Assembly (NCBI RefSeq): GCF_004118675.1
Contig: NZ_SDHZ01000001.1
Span: forward strand, 2,108,001-2,172,000
Source of the DNA: Filimonas effusa
GTDB taxonomy: Bacteria > Bacteroidota > Bacteroidia > Chitinophagales > Chitinophagaceae
Direction: 5' to 3'
Length of the DNA stretch: 64,000 bases
Numbering within the stretch: position 1 is the stretch's first letter; the number at the start of each line of letters is the position of its first letter. Below are positions 33,311 through 42,386 of the stretch, in pieces. A model generated the notes under the pieces. The model ran no database searches and was not told where the DNA came from. It was given only the letters and a program-made list of their open reading frames with translations. A program made the translations under genes and the position numbers.

Positions 33311-34243
33311 TTAAAGTTGCTGCTTTTTATGCAATAAATCCTTTTGCAATTGCTTTAGCTTTTTACAGCTTATAGGAACGATAGTACCATGTTTATGCCC
33401 CTCAGGAACGTGAACGCTATCGCTGATATCACGAAAACTACGAAAGTCGGTAGTAGCTGCCGCTCCAAACCTTTTTTTACCATAGTCATCATAATAAATC
33501 ACCCATTCCTTACCTGTATTCACCACCGCCGGCCCTTCGGTCAACAAACCGGTAAAAGCCGGTGAAATATTGTTGTAGGGCCCCAGAGGACTTGCAGCAA
33601 AAGCAACCTTCAGATTGCGGTTAGGTCTTGTGTTATCCTTTAACACTAAAACATAATCTTTGGCAGCCCGTTTCAGAATCACCGCGTCAATAACGCTAAA
33701 CCCAGGTTCCAGGAATAAACAACCCGGCGTAAAAGTTTTAAAGTCCTTGGTCACAGTATAATACATACGGTGGTTATTCTTCTCCTCTTCCACTCCTTTC
33801 GGATAACGGTTAGGAATGGTTGAAGCCCAGATAATGATATACCTGGCGCTATCAGCATCATAAAACAATTCCGGAGCCCAGACATTAACTGTTTCAGGCT
33901 CGTTTTTCATCACAGGCAGGAATTGTTGTTCCGACCAATGAATAAGATCTTTGGAACTGGCATAGCCAAATCCATTATCACCACGCCAGGCTGTAGTCCA
34001 CACAAGATGAAATGTCCCATCAGGCCCCTGTACCATCGACGGGTCACGCATGATCTTCTGGCTTCCTATAGCCGGCGCCAGCATGTTGGAATCGAGATGT
34101 TCCCATTTATATCCATCACGACTATATAACATGCGCAAACCCGAAGTGGCCGGCTCGTTAAAAGACGTGAAGAGATATGCTTTCTTCGCTGTACCACACG
34201 AGGCCAGTAAACAAACTAATATGATATAAATGCTGTTCCTCAT
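33311..34243 (-). CDS. GH43-like glycosidase (lipoprotein)
   Basis: 310 aa with a lipoprotein signal (VCLLASCG, Cys16). Five-bladed beta-propeller of clan GH-F type. Candidate catalytic triad: Asp67 in MRDPSM (base), Asp186 in VIDAVI (pKa modulator) and Glu236 in LTEGPAV (acid). WAPELF is also present. GH43 members remove arabinofuranose, xylose or galactose; surface or periplasmic membrane anchoring is expected. The subfamily is not assignable by eye. It overlaps the GH140-like gene by four bases (ATGA), so the two are translationally coupled. Confidence 0.8.
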   Translation of the reverse strand: MRNSIYIILVCLLASCGTAKKAYLFTSFNEPATSGLRMLYSRDGYKWEHLDSNMLAPAIGSQKIMRDPSMVQGPDGTFHLVWTTAWRGDNGFGYASSKDLIHWSEQQFLPVMKNEPETVNVWAPELFYDADSARYIIIWASTIPNRYPKGVEEEKNNHRMYYTVTKDFKTFTPGCLFLEPGFSVIDAVILKRAAKDYVLVLKDNTRPNRNLKVAFAASPLGPYNNISPAFTGLLTEGPAVVNTGKEWVIYYDDYGKKRFGAAATTDFRSFRDISDSVHVPEGHKHGTIVPISCKKLKQLQKDLLHKKQQL

Positions 34244-35652
34244 TTGCTGCTAATTCCCATGGTGGATATTGTATGTGGTTCATTTGTTCCATCTAGAACC
34301 AGCACCCAGTCATTGCCGTTTGCAGGTTCACCCGGAGGATTGAACTCCCTGGTTCCTTTGTTTTCAAAATCGCCAATCTGCTTATACTGGCCTGTACGCG
34401 GGTCGTACCAGCTGGCATGTACCAGTTTACCTGTGATCTTACCCAAGGCAATATTCATGTTACGGCCGGTGTACGTGTACACATAAACATAGTTTTTACC
34501 CCTGGTAGCCAACAGTCTTTCATATTTCTCACCCTGGCCTGAAGCTATCAGCGACTGATCGGGTATCCTTTCAAAATAAGGCCTCGCCAGCATCAGGTTT
34601 TTCAAATGAATCATCTGACCTGCTCCGGGATCATTGATAGCTTCATCCCAATAATCGTGCGCACCATAAGCACCAGTAGCAGTTTCGCTATGTTTACGCA
34701 TTTGCATCACGGCATTATTGCCATAAGTGTATCCGCACCCGCCGGCAAATACCGACCAGTATCCATAACGACGTACATCTTCTGCTTTCCAGCGAACCTC
34801 CAGCGTATCATGCAATCCCTGAGGAATGCCTTCATAAGATGGTTCCGCATCAAAACTTGGCTTAAGTGGTTTCAGCTTAAGATCTGCTTCAACAAACTTC
34901 CAGTTGTCCTCGCCATAATGCAGAGGCTCATTCTTAGTGGTGTCCTGGTCATAACGACGGTGACCGGATTGGAAAGTATTAAAGTGCAACCAGGGTTGTT
35001 TATGAAACCAGATGGAAGAGGTAGTCCGGCCGCGGGGATGGAAAGTAATAAGATGCTTTTTATCCAGTTTGTATAAAGTATTACCTATTGTATTCCATAC
35101 AGCCAGAGAATCACTCCCCTTAATATCACCGCCATTCATCCAGATGATATTAGGACGGGGGCCGTAACGTTTGGCAAGAAAACTTGCATATACAGCCGCC
35201 TGCTTACTATTCACATAGCCTTCTTTCACATCTGTACCCCAGATAGGCACCATAGCTACATAAATACCCATGGCTGCTGCCTGGTCTACAATATAATCTA
35301 CATGTTGCCAGTAATCATGATCTTTCTTTAATAAAGGAGTAGCAACATTCCTCTTTATAAGAGCGCTGTCTCCATACACATTTGCCGCTTTAACTGTATG
35401 CAATACCATTGCCTGTATTACATTAAACCCTTTAGCCTTTCTGTCGCTTAAATATCGAACAGCCTCTTCACGCGTAAGCTTCGAAAACAGTAACCAACCT
35501 GTATCGCCAAGCCAGAAAAATGGACTGCCGTCGGCATTTGCAAAAAAACGATTATTCGACGAAATTTTTAGTGCAGGAGTGGTCTGTTGCGCTTCAACCG
35601 CAATACCTGCCATCAATAATAAGCAAAGCCAGGCTGTTCGTAATCTGTTCAT
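34240..35652 (-). CDS. GH140-like (DUF4038) glycosidase, possible apiosidase
   Basis: 470 aa from the ATG at 35652, which starts the signal peptide (MNRLRTAWLCLLLMAGIAV..); an ATG at 35694 overlaps the upstream gene region and was rejected. DUF4038 TIM barrel (about 25-375) with acid/base candidate Asp176 (MNGGDIKG) and nucleophile candidate Glu270 (FDAEPSYEG), spaced much like Asp187/Glu284 of the rhamnogalacturonan-II apiosidase BT1012. The C-terminal domain is of the putative collagen-binding type (about 380-470). An apiosidase would point to rhamnogalacturonan II, but DUF4038 proteins have other specificities too. Confidence 0.8.
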   Translation of the reverse strand: MNRLRTAWLCLLLMAGIAVEAQQTTPALKISSNNRFFANADGSPFFWLGDTGWLLFSKLTREEAVRYLSDRKAKGFNVIQAMVLHTVKAANVYGDSALIKRNVATPLLKKDHDYWQHVDYIVDQAAAMGIYVAMVPIWGTDVKEGYVNSKQAAVYASFLAKRYGPRPNIIWMNGGDIKGSDSLAVWNTIGNTLYKLDKKHLITFHPRGRTTSSIWFHKQPWLHFNTFQSGHRRYDQDTTKNEPLHYGEDNWKFVEADLKLKPLKPSFDAEPSYEGIPQGLHDTLEVRWKAEDVRRYGYWSVFAGGCGYTYGNNAVMQMRKHSETATGAYGAHDYWDEAINDPGAGQMIHLKNLMLARPYFERIPDQSLIASGQGEKYERLLATRGKNYVYVYTYTGRNMNIALGKITGKLVHASWYDPRTGQYKQIGDFENKGTREFNPPGEPANGNDWVLVLDGTNEPHTISTMGISSK

Positions 35653-35671
35653 CTTTTTATTATTTAAACGT

Positions 35672-35690
35672 TGAATACTTTGTGTATTCA
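35672..35690 (-). other. Short intercistronic hairpin
   Basis: A perfect 7-bp stem (TGAATAC 35672-35678 with GTATTCA 35684-35690) with a 5-nt loop lies in the 44-bp gap between the beta-helix/DUF6298 gene and the GH140-like gene. It is AT-rich and may be chance or a processing site. Confidence 0.3.
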
Positions 35691-35696
35691 GCATAA

Positions 35697-38600
35697 TTAT
35701 AATTTAGTTACCCAGGCCACAACAGTACCCTTGCGTGGCGATTTTAACGGTATTGCCTTTCCTCCCTGTACCTTCTGCTCTTCTTTCAATACCGCTCCAT
35801 CTGATGGATTTATCCAGCGAACACGGAATTTCCCGTTAACACCTGTCAGATCAAGGTCCACATCCCCAGATTCACTATAAAAAATATAGGTTTTACCAGG
35901 ATTTGCCAACAGATAAATCCCCCTTCCTTCTTCTTTAACAACAGGAGAAGTAGTAGCAGCATCAGCCAGAAACGCCTTGTTAATAGCAGGAACGTTAGCC
36001 AAAGATCCACCAGCCATAAAAACAGCCCATCCATTGCCATATGCATTATCTCCTGAATACATTACCGCCTTTCCGGAATAAGCCCTCCGGTACTCGCTTA
36101 CCGCGCGATACACAGTTTCAGCTGAAGCACCCTTCGGACGTAAGATACGCGCCCATTGACGGGGAGCCAGGTTTTTACCTCCTTCAGGAGCATATAATTT
36201 ACCATTTGTCTGATAATGCCAGTAACGGATATCTATAATGTCTATCACCTTTGAGCGTACAGGATCAGCCAGTATCGCATCCTGAACATCTTTGGTAGTA
36301 GCCAGGCCAACTAATGCATGTTTACCCGTCTCTTTCTCCCATTCAGCAACTACATCCAGCCAGAACTGTACAAAATGCAACGGCCCTGTGAATTCTTCAC
36401 CTATAAGATGTATTACGCCATTATTAGATACGAAATTATTTAAGCACTGCCTGATATAAGCTCTGTGCAATTCGCGGCGTGCCGGCACTGAAATATCATA
36501 AAATTGCTCCGCCAGGAAAAGACGCTTATCACCCGCATAAGGCACAGGTTCAGGGAATCCTGTATGATTGATATTGTTAGCACTCCTCCAGGGAAAATCA
36601 GCATAATGTGCGCCGGCTTCTATAATATTATGTTGGAAATAATGTTGATTCACCAGAAGCAAACCTTTCTGATCCGCCAGGTCAGCATATTGCTCCAGCC
36701 GGTCAAAATACCACGTATTATATTTGGTAAGATCATACTTGCTGAGTCCATCCCATGCCAGCTCTTTGCCGCTGCGCGCAAAAGGAAGCTCATAAAAAGG
36801 TGGCCATACTTCACCATCCATCCTTCTGATACGTTCATGGTCATCACGGCGACGTTCGTACCATAAGCCATAATTCTGCTCCATGCCAGCCTGATTGTTA
36901 GCTACCATTGAATCAGTTAATTCTTCCAGGTCATCAGTTAATCCCGCTCCGGTACGGCCAGGTACAAAACGGGTAATTGCCGGTTTTGCCTTCAAAAGAT
37001 CTGGAGCCAGCACGCCGCCTGTCCACCAGGGTACAGATAACCTGCTGCCGGTAAGCAGAGCTGCTCCGCGCACTACCCAGCTATTGTTAACCTGGAGAGT
37101 CGCAGCATAGGTCTTTGCTGCCGGCTTTTTTATTCCTATCTGGTCGATAGTCTTCACACCACCGGCAGCTACCGGTATTGTATGCTGGCGCATCATCTGG
37201 GGAATCCACTCCTTCATCGTCAGTTGTGGTTTGGCAGACCAGGCTGTTAATTCTGTCGCCTGTTCTACAGAAGGACTGCTTGAAGCATTCGTATTATTAA
37301 CCAGTAATTGTGCTCTGTCATTTACATTGGCTTTCAAACGGTCTGCCAACTGAGCATAGTATAAGCTTCTGGGGTTTATACTTTCATTGGATGCATCCCA
37401 GAAACCATCTCCGGCAAATTGCGCCCAACTACCAAATGCCCAGTTTTGAGCAGTTGGTGGTTTATAACAATCTATTCTTGCCGCTGTACATTGCCATAGA
37501 ACACTATTAGCTGCGCTCCATCCTGCTCCCTGGCCATCCTGACCACGGTTGCCAAAACGTAACGCATTGCCATCAATATTTACAATATCAAACAATACTC
37601 CCGAAGCCCAGCTGTCGATAGTTCCGCTGAACTGGTTCGCATTTGAAGCATCGCATTGTACAAAAACATTAGGACCAGGTGCACAAAAACCAACCGCAAA
37701 ATCATGATAGCCGGCTTCTGAATATAAACGTTGGAATAAGGTCTGCCCACCGGAGGTAAAGAAAGTATACCTCCGCTGTCCTCCGATTTCAGAAACCGGA
37801 TCAAAAGACATACAGTCCTCAACGGTTATTCTCCTTGCGGTTTCCAGCACATTCACAGCAGATCCTGCAAAATGTGAAAACTTAATCTGTCTTACCCAGG
37901 CGTCTTCTGCATTCTCCAGAGTAATAGCCATCCACCGGTGTGCTTCGTCTTTTGGATTAGTATTATCAAAAGCAGATTCCAATGACAAATTTTCAACGCC
38001 AACCTGGTTAATTCTGCCCGGCCAATCGTAGACAGCTATGGTAGCTCCCCCGTAAGTTGTATCCAGAGCAGTTGTCAATGGCGCATCAAGCGTTACAGTA
38101 TTACCATTTACTGCTGCTACGGTACGGTCCCAGATGATATCGCGTTCGCCCGGTTTCCAGCCCAGCGCCGATACTCCACCTCCAAAGGTTACCGTACCCA
38201 GTGTTTGTATCCAGGCTGCTGTGGAAGGACGATGAATAACTACTTTATCACCGGCTTTAAAAAGTCCGGATTTAGCCACCCGGACCATCATGGCATTTAC
38301 TGCCACATATGGGTCAGTAATAGCCTGTGCCATTTTTACCACCCTGTCTTTTTTCCCGGCAATACGTATCAGGGTCTGACGATCATGCCCCATTCCTTTC
38401 ACTACCGTTTCCGCCCCACTGCCCCGGAGTATCACACCAGAGGCGCCGATGCGTAAAGCACCGGCAACCTCATAAACACCTTTTTCCAATAACACAGCCC
38501 CACGAATTCCATCGCTGCCCGGTTGTAAACCAGCAACATAATCCAATGCCGACTGTATACGTAAAGTAGCATCTTCCTTCGTTACAGGTACAACTACTTT

Positions 38601-38852
38601 TACTGCAGCATCAGGAATAGCCACCATTCCTGCTTTATATCCACTATAGGAGAAATCAGGAATACGGTCGCCGCGTTCATCGGCTGAATAAACCAGACGG
38701 CCATCCGCAGCAAGCTCAACCGGCAACGCAGGCCGGGCCTTCTTCTGGGCCTGAACACCAGAACCAGCAACCGCAAACACCAATGCCAGCAGACATCCTT
38801 TCCGGAGCAAAAGCCGAACGCTATAAAAGGAATAAGAATCGTTTAACAACAT
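35697..38852 (-). CDS. Pectate-lyase-like beta-helix fused to a DUF6298 domain
   Basis: 1051 aa, signal peptide (cut near residue 36). The N-terminal half is a right-handed parallel beta-helix (about 85-480) opening with RIQSALDYVAGL, AVLLEKGVYEV and GVILRGSG, as in pectate-lyase-superfamily proteins. The C-terminal half (about 560-1050) has the look of the DUF6298 region: MEQNYGLWYERRRDDHERI, then YADLADQKGLLLVNQHYFQH and a barrel-like VIHLIGEEFTGP segment with acidic residues, ending in a small beta domain. It may combine two catalytic modules. No reaction is known to me. It lies directly after the PL1 genes (11 bp). Confidence 0.75.
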   Translation of the reverse strand: MLLNDSYSFYSVRLLLRKGCLLALVFAVAGSGVQAQKKARPALPVELAADGRLVYSADERGDRIPDFSYSGYKAGMVAIPDAAVKVVVPVTKEDATLRIQSALDYVAGLQPGSDGIRGAVLLEKGVYEVAGALRIGASGVILRGSGAETVVKGMGHDRQTLIRIAGKKDRVVKMAQAITDPYVAVNAMMVRVAKSGLFKAGDKVVIHRPSTAAWIQTLGTVTFGGGVSALGWKPGERDIIWDRTVAAVNGNTVTLDAPLTTALDTTYGGATIAVYDWPGRINQVGVENLSLESAFDNTNPKDEAHRWMAITLENAEDAWVRQIKFSHFAGSAVNVLETARRITVEDCMSFDPVSEIGGQRRYTFFTSGGQTLFQRLYSEAGYHDFAVGFCAPGPNVFVQCDASNANQFSGTIDSWASGVLFDIVNIDGNALRFGNRGQDGQGAGWSAANSVLWQCTAARIDCYKPPTAQNWAFGSWAQFAGDGFWDASNESINPRSLYYAQLADRLKANVNDRAQLLVNNTNASSSPSVEQATELTAWSAKPQLTMKEWIPQMMRQHTIPVAAGGVKTIDQIGIKKPAAKTYAATLQVNNSWVVRGAALLTGSRLSVPWWTGGVLAPDLLKAKPAITRFVPGRTGAGLTDDLEELTDSMVANNQAGMEQNYGLWYERRRDDHERIRRMDGEVWPPFYELPFARSGKELAWDGLSKYDLTKYNTWYFDRLEQYADLADQKGLLLVNQHYFQHNIIEAGAHYADFPWRSANNINHTGFPEPVPYAGDKRLFLAEQFYDISVPARRELHRAYIRQCLNNFVSNNGVIHLIGEEFTGPLHFVQFWLDVVAEWEKETGKHALVGLATTKDVQDAILADPVRSKVIDIIDIRYWHYQTNGKLYAPEGGKNLAPRQWARILRPKGASAETVYRAVSEYRRAYSGKAVMYSGDNAYGNGWAVFMAGGSLANVPAINKAFLADAATTSPVVKEEGRGIYLLANPGKTYIFYSESGDVDLDLTGVNGKFRVRWINPSDGAVLKEEQKVQGGKAIPLKSPRKGTVVAWVTKL

Positions 38853-38863
38853 TTTGCTTATTA

Positions 38864-40504
38864 TTAGTTGCGTGAAACAACAGGTTTTACCTGCTGCAAA
38901 TTCACCACACTGTTCAGATACACCTCAATATTGGTATATCCTCCACCATTTTTTGCTAAAACAGACGCATCAGCAGGATCTTTCGGATTCAAACCATGCG
39001 CCTTTTCCCAGCTGTCAGGAATACCATCACCATCGCTGTCTTTATAAGGACTGCCTTTGTATTCCGGATAACCACCAACCTGACTGATATCTGAAATAAT
39101 ACCCTGCTTGTAAGAGTCCGCCGGTAACCTCCGTTTAATGAATTGACCGCCTACAGGAGGCTTTGCAGCTTCGCTGTATACGATCTTACCGGTGCGCACC
39201 TCCTCTACAATACGGCGATCAACGGGATCACGTTTAGGTAACGCAGCGCCTGCATTATCCAGTACATATTTAAAAGACGCTTCAGCCGTTAAAGTAGTAA
39301 CCGCAGCCATGGGGAATGGCTTATCCGAACGGATGCTCTCAGTATAGCTGCCAGCATCAGGAAGATCCTCTATCTGCACACCACCATTCCAGTTATCTTT
39401 CGTTACCGCTTCGTTTCCTTCTACGATATTCCCATGTACATAAGCACGCCCGTAAGTATTCTTCTTATCAGCAGCACGACCAGACTCAGGCTTCAATATT
39501 CTGTGGGAAATTGGTTTGTCCGCCGGAGTTATAGGACCAGGCTTATAGTAATTATTAATAAAATTGAACAAAGAATTATTGTCGCCACCATCAGCAGAAC
39601 GATTCCACCAGTTGAAAATAACATTGTTCACAAAACCAAAATCACCATACATGCCTACGGAAGGATTACGCGCTACGTTGTTTGCCCAGAGGTTACGCAT
39701 AAACGTACTGTTTAATCCACCAATTGTACTTCCGAAAGCATGATTATAAGTATCGAGTGCTTCTGCAAAAATAGAATTCTGGATAGTGATATTCACCGCC
39801 GGCAACTTCTCTTGTTTTGCCCCTCCTCTATCATAAACATGCCTGTAAATAGACATGTTTTCATCTAACCCCCAGCTGGCAGAAACGTGATCTATAATAA
39901 TGTTACCGACAGGATTACCGCCGAGTCCGTCATCACGACGTAAAACATCGGTAGCACCCCTGCGAAAACGCATATAACGGATCACTACATCATGCGTATC
40001 AATCCAAACAGATTCACCTGCAATACAAACACCATCACCGGGAGCCGTTTGACCAGCTATGGTGATATAAGGTGCACGTATAATAACAGGTGACTGTAAT
40101 TTGATGATACCTGCTACGTTAAAAACAATAGTTCTGGCACCACCTTGTTCACAGGCATCTCTGAAACTACCCGGACCACTATCAGCCAAATTGGTCACCA
40201 CATATACTTTCCCGCCACGGCCTCCAAAAGAAAAGGCTCCGCCACCTTCCGCACCCGGAAAAGCCACAATAGCAGCTTGTGGAAGATCAGAAGGCTTTGA
40301 CGCCCATGGCACATATGGTTTGCCTTCTTTTTCAATAACCGGCAAAGCTTTTTGCCATGCCAGGTCTGAACGTTTTTTTGCTTCTGCTAATGCAGAATCA
40401 CCCTTTGCTTCCAGTGCTTTTGGAATCGTGGGATACTGGGCCTCCACCCTCAGAAACATACCAACACTGCAAATACCCAGCGCTATTGCCAAACATTTAT
40501 TCAT
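38864..40504 (-). CDS. PL1-family pectate lyase (copy 2)
   Basis: 546 aa, signal peptide (cut near residue 22). PL1 parallel beta-helix starting with AFPGAEGGGAFSFGGRGG and VTNLADSGPGSFRDAC, the WIDH-type block IIIDHVSASWGLDENMS and a basic RYMRFRRG strand. The C-terminus carries a calcium-loop motif DSDGDGIPDSWE. It should cleave alpha-1,4-galacturonan by beta-elimination using calcium. It is a close paralogue of the next upstream gene (26 bp away), with the same order of motifs throughout. Confidence 0.9.
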   Translation of the reverse strand: MNKCLAIALGICSVGMFLRVEAQYPTIPKALEAKGDSALAEAKKRSDLAWQKALPVIEKEGKPYVPWASKPSDLPQAAIVAFPGAEGGGAFSFGGRGGKVYVVTNLADSGPGSFRDACEQGGARTIVFNVAGIIKLQSPVIIRAPYITIAGQTAPGDGVCIAGESVWIDTHDVVIRYMRFRRGATDVLRRDDGLGGNPVGNIIIDHVSASWGLDENMSIYRHVYDRGGAKQEKLPAVNITIQNSIFAEALDTYNHAFGSTIGGLNSTFMRNLWANNVARNPSVGMYGDFGFVNNVIFNWWNRSADGGDNNSLFNFINNYYKPGPITPADKPISHRILKPESGRAADKKNTYGRAYVHGNIVEGNEAVTKDNWNGGVQIEDLPDAGSYTESIRSDKPFPMAAVTTLTAEASFKYVLDNAGAALPKRDPVDRRIVEEVRTGKIVYSEAAKPPVGGQFIKRRLPADSYKQGIISDISQVGGYPEYKGSPYKDSDGDGIPDSWEKAHGLNPKDPADASVLAKNGGGYTNIEVYLNSVVNLQQVKPVVSRN

Positions 40505-40530
40505 AACTGGTAAACTTCTATTGGTTTTAA

Positions 40531-42207
40531 TTATTTGGAAGCAGTGGTTACAGGTCTTACTGTATTAATATCCACTACACTATTCAGATATACTTCGATA
40601 TTAGTATAGCCTTTGCCATTACGGGCCAGCTTCGAAGCATCAGAAGCATCTTTAGGATTCAATCCCATCTTCACTTCATAAGCATCAGGCATACCATCAT
40701 TGTCGGAATCTTTATAAGGAGTTCCTTTATATTCAGGATAACCACCTACCTGCGCAATCTCGGTGATGATACCCATTTTGTAGGAGTCACGTGGTAAACG
40801 TCTGTGTTCAAAATTGAATTCAGGCAGTTTTACATTTTCCAGGTACTTGATCTTGCCGGTTTTTACTTGCTCGATCACACGTGTATCAACAGGATCCCTC
40901 TTAGGCAAATTAGCACCAACATTTGTCAGCACATAACTATAAGCATCTTTGGTAGGAAGGATCGTAAACTTAGGCATCGGAAGAGGCTTGTTCACTTTCA
41001 TCGCAGCAAAATAAGCGCTGGCTTGCTCAAATGTCATCAACTCGCCTTTCTTATCTTCAAGCTGCACACCGCCGTTCCAGTTATCTTTAGTAACCTTGTC
41101 ATTACCTTCAATGATATTACCGTTCACATAACAACGTCCGAATACAACGTATGGCAGCTTACTGCGGCCTGATTCAGGTTTCAGAATACGATAGCTGATA
41201 GGATCGCTCAGGTTAGTTACCGGACCTGGCTTGTAATAGTTATTGATGATATTATATAAAGCGGTGTAATCACCACCATCGGTAGAACGGTTGTTCCAGT
41301 TAAACACTACGTTATTGGCAAAGTTGAAAATACCATTCCAGCCAATAGAGGGGTTACGGGCAGCGTTATCGGCCCACAGGTTACGCATGAATGAACAGTT
41401 TTCACCGCCTAATGTACTGCCAAATGCATGGTTCCAGTAATCCAGTGCTTCAGAGAAGATAGAGTTTTGAATAGTGATGTTCACTGTGCCCTTTTTCTCC
41501 TCCATTTTCCCGGTGCTGTCGTTATACATGTGACGATACATAGACATGTTCTCATCTAGTCCCCAGCTTGCAGAAACGTGGTCGATCATGATATTACCAA
41601 TGGGATTTCCACCGATAGCATCATCGCGACGGCCCACAAACGTTTCTCCACGACGGAAACGCATGTAACGGATCACAACATCATGCGTGTTGATCCATAC
41701 CGATTCTCCGGCCACACATACGCCATCACCCGGAGCAGTTTGCCCCGCAATGGTGATATAAGGCGCTCTAATGATCAAAGGAGTTTTCAAACGGATAATA
41801 CCTGCTACATTGAACACAATGATACGCGCACCACCTTGCTCACAAGCCTCACGTAACGTACCCGGACCATTATCTTCCAGGCTTTTTACCACAATCACTT
41901 TGCCACCGCGGCCACCAAAGCTATAAGCACCGCCACCTTCTGCACCCGGAAAAGCCAATAATTCAGATTGAGGAAGATCGGTAGGACGGCCAGCCCAGGG
42001 AATATAAGGCTTGCCTGCTTCCGCTTCTTTCTTAATAACGGGCAATGCTTTTACCCAGGCCTCATCCGATTGTCTTGTAGCCGCTTTCATCAAACTATCA
42101 GATACACGTTTTGCTTCCTCTGGCACTTTAGGATATTGAGCCATAACTGGCTCTACTGCTAGAGAAGCTAGCACTACTGTTCCTAAAATATAATTTTTGA
42201 TATTCAT
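40531..42207 (-). CDS. PL1-family pectate lyase (copy 1)
   Basis: 558 aa, signal peptide (cut near residue 23). Same architecture as the neighbouring copy: LAFPGAEGGGAYSFGGRGG, VKSLEDNGPGTLREAC, IMIDHVSASWGLDENMS and a C-terminal DSDNDGMPDAYE calcium loop. It is the first enzyme gene after susCD, separated by two hairpins, one of them terminator-like. The tandem pair probably arose by duplication and may differ in preference for methylated or acetylated substrate. Confidence 0.9.
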   Translation of the reverse strand: MNIKNYILGTVVLASLAVEPVMAQYPKVPEEAKRVSDSLMKAATRQSDEAWVKALPVIKKEAEAGKPYIPWAGRPTDLPQSELLAFPGAEGGGAYSFGGRGGKVIVVKSLEDNGPGTLREACEQGGARIIVFNVAGIIRLKTPLIIRAPYITIAGQTAPGDGVCVAGESVWINTHDVVIRYMRFRRGETFVGRRDDAIGGNPIGNIMIDHVSASWGLDENMSMYRHMYNDSTGKMEEKKGTVNITIQNSIFSEALDYWNHAFGSTLGGENCSFMRNLWADNAARNPSIGWNGIFNFANNVVFNWNNRSTDGGDYTALYNIINNYYKPGPVTNLSDPISYRILKPESGRSKLPYVVFGRCYVNGNIIEGNDKVTKDNWNGGVQLEDKKGELMTFEQASAYFAAMKVNKPLPMPKFTILPTKDAYSYVLTNVGANLPKRDPVDTRVIEQVKTGKIKYLENVKLPEFNFEHRRLPRDSYKMGIITEIAQVGGYPEYKGTPYKDSDNDGMPDAYEVKMGLNPKDASDASKLARNGKGYTNIEVYLNSVVDINTVRPVTTASK

Positions 42208-42279
42208 TCTTAAAACCTTTTTAATATATACGCAAGAAGATGTTAATTTTTTTAGCTACGTTTTAAATTAAAAAAGAAC

Positions 42280-42318
42280 ATCAAACAAATCATAAGATAC
42301 GCATATGATTTGTTTGAT
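42280..42318 (-). terminator. Intrinsic terminator or attenuator after susD
   Basis: A perfect 14-bp inverted repeat (42280-42293 with 42305-42318), extendable to 15 bp, with a short loop. Leftward it is followed by GTTCTTTTTTAATTT. It stands between the susD-like gene and the first pectate lyase gene, both leftward, so it likely reduces read-through from susCD into the enzyme genes. Confidence 0.75.
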
Positions 42319-42335
42319 ATTCTCTATAGAAGAAG

Positions 42336-42380
42336 ATGAATGACAGACAATTGAAATTAATAGTTCTGTCTGTCATTCAT
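42336..42380 (-). other. Perfect inverted repeat just after the susD-like stop codon
   Basis: A 14-bp perfect stem (42336-42349 with 42367-42380) with a 17-nt loop begins six bases after the susD-like stop codon. It has no U-run of its own. With the following hairpin it makes a double stem-loop likely to protect the susCD message end from exonucleases. Confidence 0.7.
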
Positions 42381-42386
42381 GCGGAA

